Assembly (NCBI RefSeq): GCF_900113115.1
Contig: NZ_FOOF01000008.1
Coordinates: 62,001 to 126,000, forward strand
DNA: 64,000 nt
Direction of reading: 5' to 3'
Source: Duganella sp. CF458
GTDB lineage: Bacteria > Pseudomonadota > Gammaproteobacteria > Burkholderiales > Burkholderiaceae_D
The translations under genes were made by a program, and so were the position numbers. The notes beneath the pieces were generated by a model. That model did no database searches. It was not told the DNA's origin and was given only the letters and a program-made list of their open reading frames with translations. Below, in pieces: positions 44,421 to 53,968 of this stretch. The stretch's first letter is position 1; the number at the start of each line of letters is the position of its first letter.

Positions 44421-46295
44421 ATGGATCCCCGCCTGCTACGCCACTACAACCAAGAACTGCAGCACCTGCGTGAAATGGGTGCGGAATTCTCGCGGCAATT
44501 CCCCAAGATCGCCGCCAGGCTGGGCATGGATGGAATCGAAGTCAGCGACCCTTATGTGGAGCGCCTGCTTGAAGGGGTAGGATTCATGGCGGCGCGGGTA
44601 CAGCTCAAGCTCGATGCCGAGTTTCCACGCTTTACCCGCCGCTTGCAGGAAATCGTCTATCCCAACTTCCTGGCGCCCACGCCCGCCATGCTGATGGGGC
44701 AGTTCCGGCCCCAGCCGGACGACACCAACCTGGCGCAGGGCGTGCGTATCGCCCGCGGCAGCATCCTGCGTGGTGCAACGGGCAATGGCGACCATGTCGC
44801 CTGCGAGTTCCGTACAGCGCACGATGTTGCGCTGTGGCCGATCGAAGTAGCATCGGCCAGCTATTTTTCGTTTGCGCCGGAACTGCCACTGTCGTCGCTG
44901 CCGGTCGCACAGCGCATCAAAGGCGGCGTCCGGCTGCGGCTGAGGACTACCGCCGGGCTGCCATTCCAGCAATTGCGGCTTGAGCATCTGCCCATCTACC
45001 TGTCCGGCGGCGACGACGTCGCCTACAAGCTGCATGAGCTGTGCCTCGGCTCTTGCGTGGGGGTGCTGGCCGCACCTGCAGGGCATCCATGGTCCTGGCA
45101 TGCGTTTCTTCCGGCGGCCCATGTGCGGCCGCTGGGCTACAGCGATGAGGAGGCGTTGTTGCCGGCCAGCTTACGCTCCTTCCAGGGTTATCGCTTGCTG
45201 CAGGAATACTTCGCCTTTCCACAGCGTTTTCTGTTCGTCGACCTGCACGGGCTGGGGCCGGCCGTGCGCCGGCACGCGGGCCAGGAGCTGGAACTGGTGC
45301 TGCTGTTCGAGCGCGGCGATGCCGGGCTGGAAAACGTGGTCGATGCCTCCCATTTCTCCCTGTTCTGTGCGCCGGCCATCAACCTGTTTCCCAAGCGGGC
45401 CGACCGTGTGCACCTGAGCGATGGCAGCCACGACTACCATGTGGTGGCCGACCGCACCCGGCCCATGGATTATGAAGTCTACGAGGTGACCAGCGTGACG
45501 GGCCATGGCGTCGGTAGCGACAGCGAGCGCAGCTTCGCACCGTTCTACGCGGCCTATCATGCGGAGGGCCGGCGGCATAACGCTTACTTCACCACCCAGC
45601 GCGAGCCGCGCGTCTTGTCGGAAACGCAGAAAAGGACTGGATTCCGCTCGAACTATGTCGGCAGCGAAGTCTTCATCTCGCTGGTCGATCCGGACGAAGC
45701 GCCATATCGCCACGATTTGCGCCAGCTCTCCATCACGACCTTGTGTACCAACCGCGATCTCCCGCTGCACCTGCCCCTCGGCATGGGCGCTTCCGACTTT
45801 GTGCTGGACCATGCGGCACCGGTTGCCGGGATTCGTTGCGCCAAGGGACCGTCGAAGCCTTACTCCCCGGTTTGGGAAGGCGCGGCGGCCTGGCGTTTCA
45901 TCAGCCATTTGTCGCTGAACTACCTGTCGCTGCTGAACACTGACGAGGGGGAAGGGGCGCAGGCCTTGCGCCAGATGCTGGCCCTGTACGCCAGCGCGAC
46001 GGGCGGCAGCCTGCAACGCCAGATCGATGCGCTGCAAGCCGTGCGGGCGGCGCCGGTGGTGCGCCGGCTGCGTGGCGCAGGTCCGATTTCATTCGGACGC
46101 GGATTGCGGATCGAGCTGGAGGTCGACGAGATGGGCTTCCAGGGCGGCAGCGCGTTCCTGTTCGGCAGCGTCATGGAGCAGTTCTTCGCTCGCTACGTAT
46201 CGATCAATTCCTTCGCCGAAACCGTGCTGCGCTCGAGCGGGCGCGGTGACATCATGCATTGGGAGCCCAGATGCGGGACCGGCTTGATCATCTGA
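44421..46295 (+). CDS. tssF: TssF, T6SS baseplate
   Basis: The 624-residue protein opens with the family pattern Y-N-Q-E-L-Q-H-L-R-E-M-G-A-E-F and D-P-Y-V-E-R-L-L-E-G-V-G-F-M. The end holds F-A-E-T-V-L-R-S. It builds the wedge with TssG and TssE. The frame is open upstream, but that part overlaps tssE. Confidence 0.95.
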   Translation: MDPRLLRHYNQELQHLREMGAEFSRQFPKIAARLGMDGIEVSDPYVERLLEGVGFMAARVQLKLDAEFPRFTRRLQEIVYPNFLAPTPAMLMGQFRPQPDDTNLAQGVRIARGSILRGATGNGDHVACEFRTAHDVALWPIEVASASYFSFAPELPLSSLPVAQRIKGGVRLRLRTTAGLPFQQLRLEHLPIYLSGGDDVAYKLHELCLGSCVGVLAAPAGHPWSWHAFLPAAHVRPLGYSDEEALLPASLRSFQGYRLLQEYFAFPQRFLFVDLHGLGPAVRRHAGQELELVLLFERGDAGLENVVDASHFSLFCAPAINLFPKRADRVHLSDGSHDYHVVADRTRPMDYEVYEVTSVTGHGVGSDSERSFAPFYAAYHAEGRRHNAYFTTQREPRVLSETQKRTGFRSNYVGSEVFISLVDPDEAPYRHDLRQLSITTLCTNRDLPLHLPLGMGASDFVLDHAAPVAGIRCAKGPSKPYSPVWEGAAAWRFISHLSLNYLSLLNTDEGEGAQALRQMLALYASATGGSLQRQIDALQAVRAAPVVRRLRGAGPISFGRGLRIELEVDEMGFQGGSAFLFGSVMEQFFARYVSINSFAETVLRSSGRGDIMHWEPRCGTGLII

Positions 46296-47326
46296 CCTAT
46301 TTCCAGGCGCTGGAGACTGCGCCGTACCGGCACGACTTCTTCCAGGCCTTGCGCCGCGTCGAATGCCTGTTCCCGCAATTGCCGCGCATCGGCCAGGCGC
46401 TGCGGCCGGCCGATGAGCCGTTGCGCCTGGCGCAGGAAGCGGCCATGGACTTTGCGCCGGCCACCTTGTCGTCCTTCGGTCTTGCGCCTGGTGCGCCGGC
46501 ACCCCGGCTGGCGGTGCGCTTTTTCGGGCTGCTCGGGCCCAACGGGCCGCTGCCCCTGCACCTGACCGAGTTCGCACGCAGCCGTGAACAGCATGCGGGA
46601 GACCTTGCGCTGACGCGCTTCCTGGACTTGTTCCACCACCGCTTCCTGGCGCTGTTCTACCGTGCCTGGGCGCAAGCGCAACCGACAGTCAGCCTGGACC
46701 GGCCCAGGGACGACCGCTTCTCGCTGTACGTCGGCGCCCTGTGCGGCCTGGGCGATGCCAGCTTGCGCGAGCGCGATGCCGTACAGGATAACGCCAAGCT
46801 GTTCTATGCCGGGCTGCTGTCGCGCCAGATCCGCAACAGCGATGGCCTGGTGGCCCTGCTGAGCGGCTATTTCCGGGTGCCTGTGACGTTGGAGCCCTAT
46901 GTCGGCCACTGGCTTGCACTGCCGGTCGAAGAGCGCACCCGCCTGGGCGGGCGCCGCGTGCCGCTGCAGGCGGCAGTGGGGCAGGGTGCGGTGCTGGGCC
47001 GCCGCGTATGGGACCGGCAATACAAGTTCCGGCTTTGCCTTGGTCCATTGGATCTGGCGCAGCTGGAACAGTTCCTGCCGGGGGGACCGGCGCTGAGCAA
47101 GCTGGTGTCCTGGGTGCGCCAGTATCTCTGCCTCGAACTGGATTGGGATGTGCGCCTGTTGCTCAAGCGCGAGCAGGTTCCTGCCGCGCGGCTGGGGAAG
47201 CACCAACGCCTGGGCTGGAGCACCTGGCTCGGTACCCGGGAACGTCAGCAGGATGCGCGGGACCTGGTGCTGGACCCGGAGCGGCTGCAGGCGGGCCTAT
47301 CGTCAAAAGGAAAACGCCATGGGTGA
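46271..47326 (+). CDS. tssG: TssG, T6SS baseplate
   Basis: The 351-residue protein has the ImpH motif F-F-Q-A-L-R-R-V-E-C near residue 20, F-F-G-L-L-G-P-N-G-P-L-P-L-H-L-T-E and F-L-D-L-F-H-H-R-F. It overlaps the tssF end by 25 bases and the tssH start by 8, so translation is coupled. GGGAG is five bases before the ATG. Confidence 0.94.
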   Translation: MRDRLDHLTYFQALETAPYRHDFFQALRRVECLFPQLPRIGQALRPADEPLRLAQEAAMDFAPATLSSFGLAPGAPAPRLAVRFFGLLGPNGPLPLHLTEFARSREQHAGDLALTRFLDLFHHRFLALFYRAWAQAQPTVSLDRPRDDRFSLYVGALCGLGDASLRERDAVQDNAKLFYAGLLSRQIRNSDGLVALLSGYFRVPVTLEPYVGHWLALPVEERTRLGGRRVPLQAAVGQGAVLGRRVWDRQYKFRLCLGPLDLAQLEQFLPGGPALSKLVSWVRQYLCLELDWDVRLLLKREQVPAARLGKHQRLGWSTWLGTRERQQDARDLVLDPERLQAGLSSKGKRHG

Positions 47327-50000
47327 GATCAGCCGGATTGCATTGTTTGGGAAGTTGAACAGCCTGGCGTACAAGGCGATCGAGGGCGCGACAGTGCTGT
47401 GCAAGTTGCGCGGGAATCCCTACGTCGAAATGGAACATTGGCTGCAACAGATACTGCAGGAAGCGGACTCCGACCTGCACCGGATCGTGCGCCACTTTGA
47501 ACTGGACGCATCGCGGCTGGCGGCCGACATGACGGCCGCCCTCGACCACCTGCCGCGGGGCTCGACCTCCATTTCCGACTTGTCGATGCATATCGAGCAT
47601 GCGGTCGAGCGGGCCTGGGTGTATGCAACCCTGATGTTCGGCGAATCTCGCGTGCGCAGCGGCTACCTGGCGGTGGGGATCTTGAAAACGCCGTCGCTGC
47701 GCAACGCGCTGTTGCATATTTCGGTCCAGTTCGAGCGCATCAAGCTGGACAGCCTGACCGAAGATTTCGCCGCGATTGTTGCCGGCTCCCCGGAACAGCA
47801 GCTGCTGGCCAGCGACGGCAGCGGCCTGGGTGCGGCGCCCGGTGAGTCCAGCGGGGCCATGGCACCGGCGCAACTGGGAAAACAGGACGCATTGAAGCGC
47901 TTTGCGGTGGACCTGACCGAGCGTGCCCGCCAAGGGGAGATCGATCCGGTCACGGGCCGCGACGCTGAAGTGCGCCAGATCATCGACATCCTGATGCGCC
48001 GCCGGCAGAACAATCCGATACTGACCGGCGAGGCCGGCGTCGGCAAGACCGCTGTGGTGGAAGGCTTTGCGGCGCGCATCGCCAGCGGCGACGTGCCACC
48101 GCCGCTGCGGGATGTATCGCTGCTGATGCTCGACATTGGCCTGTTGCAGGCCGGCGCCAGCATGAAGGGTGAATTCGAGAACCGCCTGCGCCAGGTGATC
48201 GATGAAGTCCAGGCTTCGACCAGGCCGATCATCCTGTTCATCGACGAGGCGCACACCCTGGTCGGCGCCGGCGGCGCGGTGGGAACCGGCGATGCCGCCA
48301 ACCTGTTGAAACCGGCGTTGGCGCGCGGCAGCTTGCGCACCATCGGTGCGACCACGTGGGCGGAGTACAAGAAATACATCGAGAAGGATCCGGCGCTGAC
48401 GCGGCGCTTCCAGGTGGTCCAGGTCGAAGAGCCGGATGAGGAAAAGGCCATTCTCATGGTGCGCGGCCTGGCCGGCGCCCTGGAAAGACATCACCGCATC
48501 CAGCTGCTGGACGAAGCAATCGACGCCGCGGTGCGCTTGTCGCGCCGCTACATTCCGGCACGGCAGCTGCCGGACAAGGCCATCAGCCTGCTCGATACGA
48601 GCTGCGCGCGTGTGGCCATCAGCCAGCATGGCACGCCGGCCGGCGTGGAGGACAGCCGGCGGCGCATCGAGGCCCTCGAAACGGAGCTCGACATCATCGG
48701 CCGGGAGCAGGCGATCGGCCTCGATGCGGTGGAACGGCGCGCTAGCGCGCAGCAGAAGCTGCGGGAAGAGCGCGACCGCCTCGATGGCTTGCAGACGCGC
48801 TGGCAGGTGGAGAAAGGCCTGGTCGACGAGATCCTTGCGCTAAGGGCCACGCTGCGCGCCGGCGGCACTGCGGTGGATGGTCAGGCGGAGCATGCCCAAG
48901 GCGGTGGTGGCCGCGCAGCCGCTCTGGACCGATTGCATGCGCTGCAGCAGCAACTGGCCGGATTGCAGGGCGAAGCTCCCCTGATCCTGCCTGCCGTCGA
49001 TGCCCAGGCGGTGGCGTCGGTGGCCGCCGATTGGACCGGCATTCCGCTCGGACGCATGGTCGCGAACGAAGTGGAGGCGGTGCTCAAACTGGCCGATACG
49101 CTGAACCAGCGGGTCGTGGGCCAGCGGGAAGGCCTGGATACCATCGCGCGCAGGGTGCAAACCTCCCGCGCCAAACTCGATAACCCAGAGCGGCCGATCG
49201 GCGTGTTCCTGCTGTGCGGCCCATCCGGTGTCGGTAAAACGGAAACGGGCCTGGCCCTGGCCGAGGCGTTGTACGGCGGCGAGCAAAACATCATTACGAT
49301 CAATATGAGCGAATTCCAGGAAGCCCATTCCGTGTCGACCCTGAAAGGTTCGCCGCCGGGCTATGTCGGCTATGGCGAAGGCGGCCTGCTGACCGAGGCG
49401 GTACGCCGCAAGCCGTACAGCGTGGTTCTGCTGGACGAGGTGGAAAAGGCGCACCCCGATGTGCACGAGATTTTCTTCCAGGTCTTCGACAAGGGATGGA
49501 TGGAGGATGCCGAAGGGCGCCACATCGACTTCAAGAACACCTTGATCCTGCTGACTTCCAACGTCGGTTCGGAATTGTTGATGCAGCTTTACAAGGATCC
49601 CGAATTGCTGCCGGCCGCGGATGGCATTGCCAAGGCCCTGCGCGAACCGCTGCTGAAGGTGTTTCCGGCAGCCCTGCTCGGGCGACTGGTGGTGGTGCCT
49701 TACGCGCCGCTGTCGGAGGCCATGCTGGGCAATATCATCCGCCTGCAGCTCGATCGCATTGGCCAGCGCATAGCCGAACAGCACAGCATCGCTTTCAGCT
49801 ACGACGAAGAGGTGCCACGATTGATCGCGGCGCGCTGCAACGAACTGGAAAGCGGGGCACGCGTGGTCGACGCGATATTGACCAACACCATGCTGCCAAG
49901 GATCAGCGCCGAACTGCTGTCGCGCAGCATCGGGGAAGGGCGGATCGCCCGCATCGCGGTCTCCGTACGGGACGGGGAATTTGACTATCGCTTCGACTGA
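47319..50000 (+). CDS. clpV: TssH/ClpV, T6SS sheath-recycling ATPase
   Basis: The 893-residue AAA+ protein has an N-domain (repeats near 10-150), two P-loops (G-E-A-G-V-G-K-T and G-P-S-G-V-G-K-T), Walker B I-D-E-A-H and L-D-E-V-E, and a middle coiled-coil (about 420-530). It disassembles the contracted TssBC sheath. AAAAGG precedes the ATG. The upstream frame is open but lies in tssG. Confidence 0.95.
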   Translation: MGEISRIALFGKLNSLAYKAIEGATVLCKLRGNPYVEMEHWLQQILQEADSDLHRIVRHFELDASRLAADMTAALDHLPRGSTSISDLSMHIEHAVERAWVYATLMFGESRVRSGYLAVGILKTPSLRNALLHISVQFERIKLDSLTEDFAAIVAGSPEQQLLASDGSGLGAAPGESSGAMAPAQLGKQDALKRFAVDLTERARQGEIDPVTGRDAEVRQIIDILMRRRQNNPILTGEAGVGKTAVVEGFAARIASGDVPPPLRDVSLLMLDIGLLQAGASMKGEFENRLRQVIDEVQASTRPIILFIDEAHTLVGAGGAVGTGDAANLLKPALARGSLRTIGATTWAEYKKYIEKDPALTRRFQVVQVEEPDEEKAILMVRGLAGALERHHRIQLLDEAIDAAVRLSRRYIPARQLPDKAISLLDTSCARVAISQHGTPAGVEDSRRRIEALETELDIIGREQAIGLDAVERRASAQQKLREERDRLDGLQTRWQVEKGLVDEILALRATLRAGGTAVDGQAEHAQGGGGRAAALDRLHALQQQLAGLQGEAPLILPAVDAQAVASVAADWTGIPLGRMVANEVEAVLKLADTLNQRVVGQREGLDTIARRVQTSRAKLDNPERPIGVFLLCGPSGVGKTETGLALAEALYGGEQNIITINMSEFQEAHSVSTLKGSPPGYVGYGEGGLLTEAVRRKPYSVVLLDEVEKAHPDVHEIFFQVFDKGWMEDAEGRHIDFKNTLILLTSNVGSELLMQLYKDPELLPAADGIAKALREPLLKVFPAALLGRLVVVPYAPLSEAMLGNIIRLQLDRIGQRIAEQHSIAFSYDEEVPRLIAARCNELESGARVVDAILTNTMLPRISAELLSRSIGEGRIARIAVSVRDGEFDYRFD

Positions 50001-50014
50001 GCCGGGAGTGCCGA

Positions 50015-52303
50015 ATGCGCAGGGCGATCGAGATCGTAACGCCATTAGGGCAAGACGTACTGCTCTTCCATCGCATGCATGCGAGCGAGGAGTTGTCGCG
50101 CCTGAGCGAGTTCGAATTGGATCTACTAAGCGAACAGGGCGACATCAATCTCGACCAGATATTGGGCAAGAACGTGACGGTGAAACTGGAAATGCAGGGC
50201 GATGGCGTGCGCCATTTCAACGGCTACGTGACGCGCTTTGCCCAGTCCGGAATGTCGGGCCGCTACCATGTCTACCGCGCCATGGTGCGGCCCTGGCTCT
50301 GGTTCCTGAGCCGGACGGCCGATTGCCGCATTTTCCAGGACATGACGGTTCCCGACATCATCAAGCAGGTGTTCAACGATCATTCGGTGGCGGACGTCAA
50401 GAGCAACTTGAGCGACAGCTACCATAAATGGAACTACTGCGTTCAATACCGCGAGACCGACTTCAATTTCGTCAGCCGCTTGATGGAGAACGAAGGGATT
50501 TACTATTATTTCACGCATGCGGAAGGGCGCCATACGCTGGTGCTGGTCGATGCCTACAGCGCCCACGAGCCGGCCGCCGGCTGCGACACGCTGCCATTCA
50601 TCGATTCCGACCGGGTAGTGCGTCCCGAACAGGAGTACGTCAAGCAATGGCGCTATGCCCGGGAAATTCATCCTGGTCACTGCGTGATCACGGATTTCGA
50701 TTTCGAACGGCCGGCGGTGGACCTGGCGGTGAAAACCAAGGTGACGCGTGAACATGTGCTGGCCGACTACGAAATCTATGACTATCCCGGGTGTTACGTG
50801 CAGGCGGCGGACGGCAATCGCTACGTGCAGGCCAGGATCGATGAGTTGCAAAGCGGCTTTGAACTGGCACGCGGCGACACCAATGCGCGCGGCCTGAGTG
50901 TCGGACATGTATTCAAGCTGACCGGCCAGGCGCGCGCCGACCAGAATCGCGAGTATCTGGTGTCGGCCGCCGTCCACCAGCTGGAATACAACGCCTACGA
51001 AACCCAGGATGCAGCCGCTCCCGGTGCCAGCTATCACTGCAGTTTCACCGCGCTCGCCAGCCGCCAGCAATTCCGCCCCCAGCGCAGCACGCCCAAGCCC
51101 TTCGTGCAGGGGCCGCAAACCGCGATTGTGGTGGGCCCGTCCGGCGACGAGATCTACACCGATAAGTACGGCCGTGTGAAAGTACAGTTCCACTGGGACC
51201 GCTACGGCAAAAAGAACGAGAACAGCTCGTGCTGGATCCGTCCCTCGCATCCCTGGGCCGGCAAGAACTGGGGCATGGTTTCGATCCCGCGTATCGGCCA
51301 AGAGGTGGTGGTCGATTTCCTGGAAGGCGATCCGGACCGTCCGATCATCACCGGCCGGGTGTACAACGCCGAGCAGATGCCGCCCTATGCCTTGCCGGCC
51401 AATATGACCCAGACCGGGATCCTGAGCCGGTCCTCCAAGTCCGGCACGGGTGCCAATGCGAACGAGCTGCGCTTCGAGGACAAGAAGGGCGCGGAGCAGG
51501 TCTACCTGCACGCTGAAAAGAACCAGGATATCGAGGTCGAGAACGACGAGACCCATTTTGTCGGACATGACCGCCGCAAGACGGTCGACAACGACGAGAC
51601 GACCGAAGTAAAGCATGACCGTACCGAAACCGTCGGGAACAATGAGACGATCACAGTCGGCGTCGACCGCACTGAGCAGGTGGGGAGCAACGAGAAGATT
51701 GCCATCGGCGCGAACCGGACCGAGTCGGTCGGCGTCAACGAAACGATCATGATAGGCGCGAACCGCACCGAGAATGTTGGGACTAACGAGACGATCACCA
51801 TCGGCTCGAATCGCACCATCACGGTCGGCTCTTGTGAGACGGCGACGGTGGCTGCTCAACGCACGCACACCGTGGGCATCAACGAAACGATCACTGTCGG
51901 CGCCGCGCAGGAAGTAACGATCGGTGCCATGCAAATGGTAACGGTCGGCGCCAACCAGATGGTAAACGTTGGCATCAACCAGTCGGTCGACGTGGGCGCC
52001 AACCAGAGCCTGGATGTAGGCGCGAACATGAGCGAGAGCGTCGGCGGATCGCAAACGAGCACCATCAAGAATGCGCGCGCGACGTCGGTCGGGGATGACG
52101 ACGCACTGAACGTTGGCAAGAACCTGGTCATCGAAGCCGGCGAAACCATCACGATCAAGACCGGCAATTCCAGCATCACCATGCATAAGGATGGAACGGT
52201 TCACATCAAAGGAAAAAACATCACGGTCGAAGGTTCGGGCAAGATCAACGCCAAGGCAACCAGCGATATCGTGATGAAGGGATCGAAGATTTTGCAGAAC
52301 TGA
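50015..52303 (+). CDS. vgrG: VgrG spike protein
   Basis: The 762-residue protein has the gp27-like base (F-E-L-D-L-L-S near residue 35, and R-L-M-E-N-E-G-I-Y-Y-Y-F near residue 155), the gp5-like OB-fold (Y-G-R-V-K-V-Q-F-H-W-D-R) and a beta-helix needle made of repeats. The end matches the DUF2345-type tail with no extra toxin. GGGAG precedes the ATG. It tips the tube and would hold the downstream PAAR-like effector. Confidence 0.95.
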   Translation: MRRAIEIVTPLGQDVLLFHRMHASEELSRLSEFELDLLSEQGDINLDQILGKNVTVKLEMQGDGVRHFNGYVTRFAQSGMSGRYHVYRAMVRPWLWFLSRTADCRIFQDMTVPDIIKQVFNDHSVADVKSNLSDSYHKWNYCVQYRETDFNFVSRLMENEGIYYYFTHAEGRHTLVLVDAYSAHEPAAGCDTLPFIDSDRVVRPEQEYVKQWRYAREIHPGHCVITDFDFERPAVDLAVKTKVTREHVLADYEIYDYPGCYVQAADGNRYVQARIDELQSGFELARGDTNARGLSVGHVFKLTGQARADQNREYLVSAAVHQLEYNAYETQDAAAPGASYHCSFTALASRQQFRPQRSTPKPFVQGPQTAIVVGPSGDEIYTDKYGRVKVQFHWDRYGKKNENSSCWIRPSHPWAGKNWGMVSIPRIGQEVVVDFLEGDPDRPIITGRVYNAEQMPPYALPANMTQTGILSRSSKSGTGANANELRFEDKKGAEQVYLHAEKNQDIEVENDETHFVGHDRRKTVDNDETTEVKHDRTETVGNNETITVGVDRTEQVGSNEKIAIGANRTESVGVNETIMIGANRTENVGTNETITIGSNRTITVGSCETATVAAQRTHTVGINETITVGAAQEVTIGAMQMVTVGANQMVNVGINQSVDVGANQSLDVGANMSESVGGSQTSTIKNARATSVGDDDALNVGKNLVIEAGETITIKTGNSSITMHKDGTVHIKGKNITVEGSGKINAKATSDIVMKGSKILQN
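51527..52074 (+). repeat. Beta-helix repeats of VgrG
   Basis: About 180 residues of degenerate 7/14-residue repeats of the type V-G-x-N-E-T-I-T-I-G-x-N-R-T. They form the trimeric needle. The DNA repeats are imperfect, but they are close enough to recombine. Confidence 0.8.
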
Positions 52304-52337
52304 CAGGCAGGCTAACTATCCGGTACGGAGGTTGAAT

Positions 52338-52841
52338 ATGAGTGGCAGGGACGTGATTGCCGGCGAATTGATGGCGCGCGAAAGCGGGGCATCCGGAGCG
52401 CATGCGCTCCGGCCCCAGGCAGGCGTGGTGATAGGAGAGCTGATCGGCATGGCGGACGACGGGCGCACGCCCTTGGTGCTCTATCCAGGGCAAGCTGGAA
52501 GTGCCGCCATGCGCGCCCGATCGGTGATCGACTTGCGCGCCCACCAGGTGGGAAGCGAAGTGGTCCTGGTGTTTGCCGCAGGCGATCCGGCGCAACCGAT
52601 CATCATGGGACTGCTGCGCGGCAGCGAGGGCTGGCCGCTCGATGAGCAGCCGGGCCAGGTCGAAGTCGATGCGGATGGGGAACGCCTGATTGTGTCGGCC
52701 AAGGAGGAACTGGTCTTGCGCTGTGGTAAGGCGAGCATCACGTTGACCCGCGCCGGCAAGGTGCTGATCCGCGGCAGCTATATCCTGAGCCGCTCATCGG
52801 GCGCGAACCATGTCAAAGGCGGCTCGGTTCACCTGAACTGA
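52338..52841 (+). CDS. DUF6484-type T6SS accessory protein
   Basis: The 167-residue protein has V-V-I-G-E-L-I-G near residue 35, V-V-L-V-F-A-A-G-D-P-A-Q-P-I-I-M-G near residue 85, and a C-terminal beta tail with S-S-G-A-N-H-V-K-G-G-S-V. These mark the DUF6484 family, found beside VgrG and PAAR-like genes. GGAGG is six bases before the ATG at 52338. The beta-rich tail resembles VgrG needle strands, so an adaptor role between spike and cargo is likely but inferred. Confidence 0.78.
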   Translation: MSGRDVIAGELMARESGASGAHALRPQAGVVIGELIGMADDGRTPLVLYPGQAGSAAMRARSVIDLRAHQVGSEVVLVFAAGDPAQPIIMGLLRGSEGWPLDEQPGQVEVDADGERLIVSAKEELVLRCGKASITLTRAGKVLIRGSYILSRSSGANHVKGGSVHLN

Positions 52842-52852
52842 GACGGAATGTG

Positions 52853-53968
52853 ATGGAAGTGATCAATGCCACAGACATGGTAGCAGGCTATACGATGGGC
52901 ACCGAACCCTCGGGGCGGGAATCGCTGGTGGTAGTGGTCAAGGGTACCTTTACCCTGCCGCACGACGGAACCGTGGCCCGCTTGCATGAGGAACAGGTCC
53001 CGCTCATCATGGCCGACACGTTTACCGGCGCGCCCGGCCTGACCGCGCCGCTCGACGAGGCCGATTTCGCGCCGCACAAGCGGCTTTGCGATGTGTTGTT
53101 GACTGGTAGTGCGTACGCCCCGGAGGGCCGTCCTGCACTGCGGGTTCCGGTTGGCCTGCGCGTCGGCGACTGGCACAAGAGTTTTGCGGTGGTGGGCCAG
53201 CGCCGCTGGGAGCTCGGCATGTTCAACGTCAAGGTGACGCCACCCCTGCCTTTCGTGACGAAGCCGATCTCCTACGATACGGCCTTTGGCGGGTGCAATC
53301 AATACCACGACGATCCGGCCTTGCATGCAGCGTTCACTCTCAATCCGGTTGGGCGCGGCTGGCACAAGCAGGCGCAAAGCAGGTTTGTCGATGGGGCGCC
53401 GTTGCCGGAAACCGAGGAACTGAATCGGCCGGTCCGCGTACCGGACGGCGACTATATGCCCATGTCGCTAGGCCCGGTCGGGCGCGGATGGGACGGGCGA
53501 CGGCCTTTAGCGGGGACGTATGACCAGGATTGGATAGACCATACCTTTCCCTTCCTGCCAAGCGACTTCAATGAAGCGTTTTACCAGGCCGCGCCCATGG
53601 ACCAGCAAATGCCCTATCCAAGTGGCGGTGAGGAAGTAGTGTTGTTGAACCTGACCTCGCGCGGACGCAGCGTGTTTCGCTTGCCGGCACTTGACGTGCC
53701 GGTGGTGTTCTTCCGCAAAGACGGTGCGCGGCATGAAACCCTGGCGGTTGCCGACACCATCGTACTGCGGCCCGGCGAAGACCTGCTGACGTTGACGTGG
53801 CGCGCCCGCATCGCACTTAAAAAAGATATGTTCGAGATACCGCAAGTGCTGGTAGGGCGGATGCCGCGCGGCTGGTGGCGGGCGCGCGAGCTCGGCAAGG
53901 AATGGTATCCATCACTCGGCGATCTTGTGCTGAACAAGCGCGGCGCCGTACTTGACGGGGCGAGCTGA
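52853..53968 (+). CDS. DUF2169 effector-loading protein
   Basis: The 371-residue protein starts with V-I-N-A-T-D-M-V-A-G-Y-T and has V-V-V-V-K-G-T-F, D-T-A-F-G-G and R-F-x-D-G-A-P-L-P blocks typical of DUF2169. In Agrobacterium a DUF2169 protein helps load a DUF4150 nuclease effector onto VgrG, and a DUF4150 gene is two genes downstream here. Its last base overlaps the next ATG. Confidence 0.85.
   Translation: MEVINATDMVAGYTMGTEPSGRESLVVVVKGTFTLPHDGTVARLHEEQVPLIMADTFTGAPGLTAPLDEADFAPHKRLCDVLLTGSAYAPEGRPALRVPVGLRVGDWHKSFAVVGQRRWELGMFNVKVTPPLPFVTKPISYDTAFGGCNQYHDDPALHAAFTLNPVGRGWHKQAQSRFVDGAPLPETEELNRPVRVPDGDYMPMSLGPVGRGWDGRRPLAGTYDQDWIDHTFPFLPSDFNEAFYQAAPMDQQMPYPSGGEEVVLLNLTSRGRSVFRLPALDVPVVFFRKDGARHETLAVADTIVLRPGEDLLTLTWRARIALKKDMFEIPQVLVGRMPRGWWRARELGKEWYPSLGDLVLNKRGAVLDGAS

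Noticed and set aside
50126..52204. 692-codon open frame on the minus strand opposite vgrG
   Set aside because: It mirrors the vgrG repeats in high-GC DNA. It lacks a ribosome site and any family motif, while vgrG is unmistakable.
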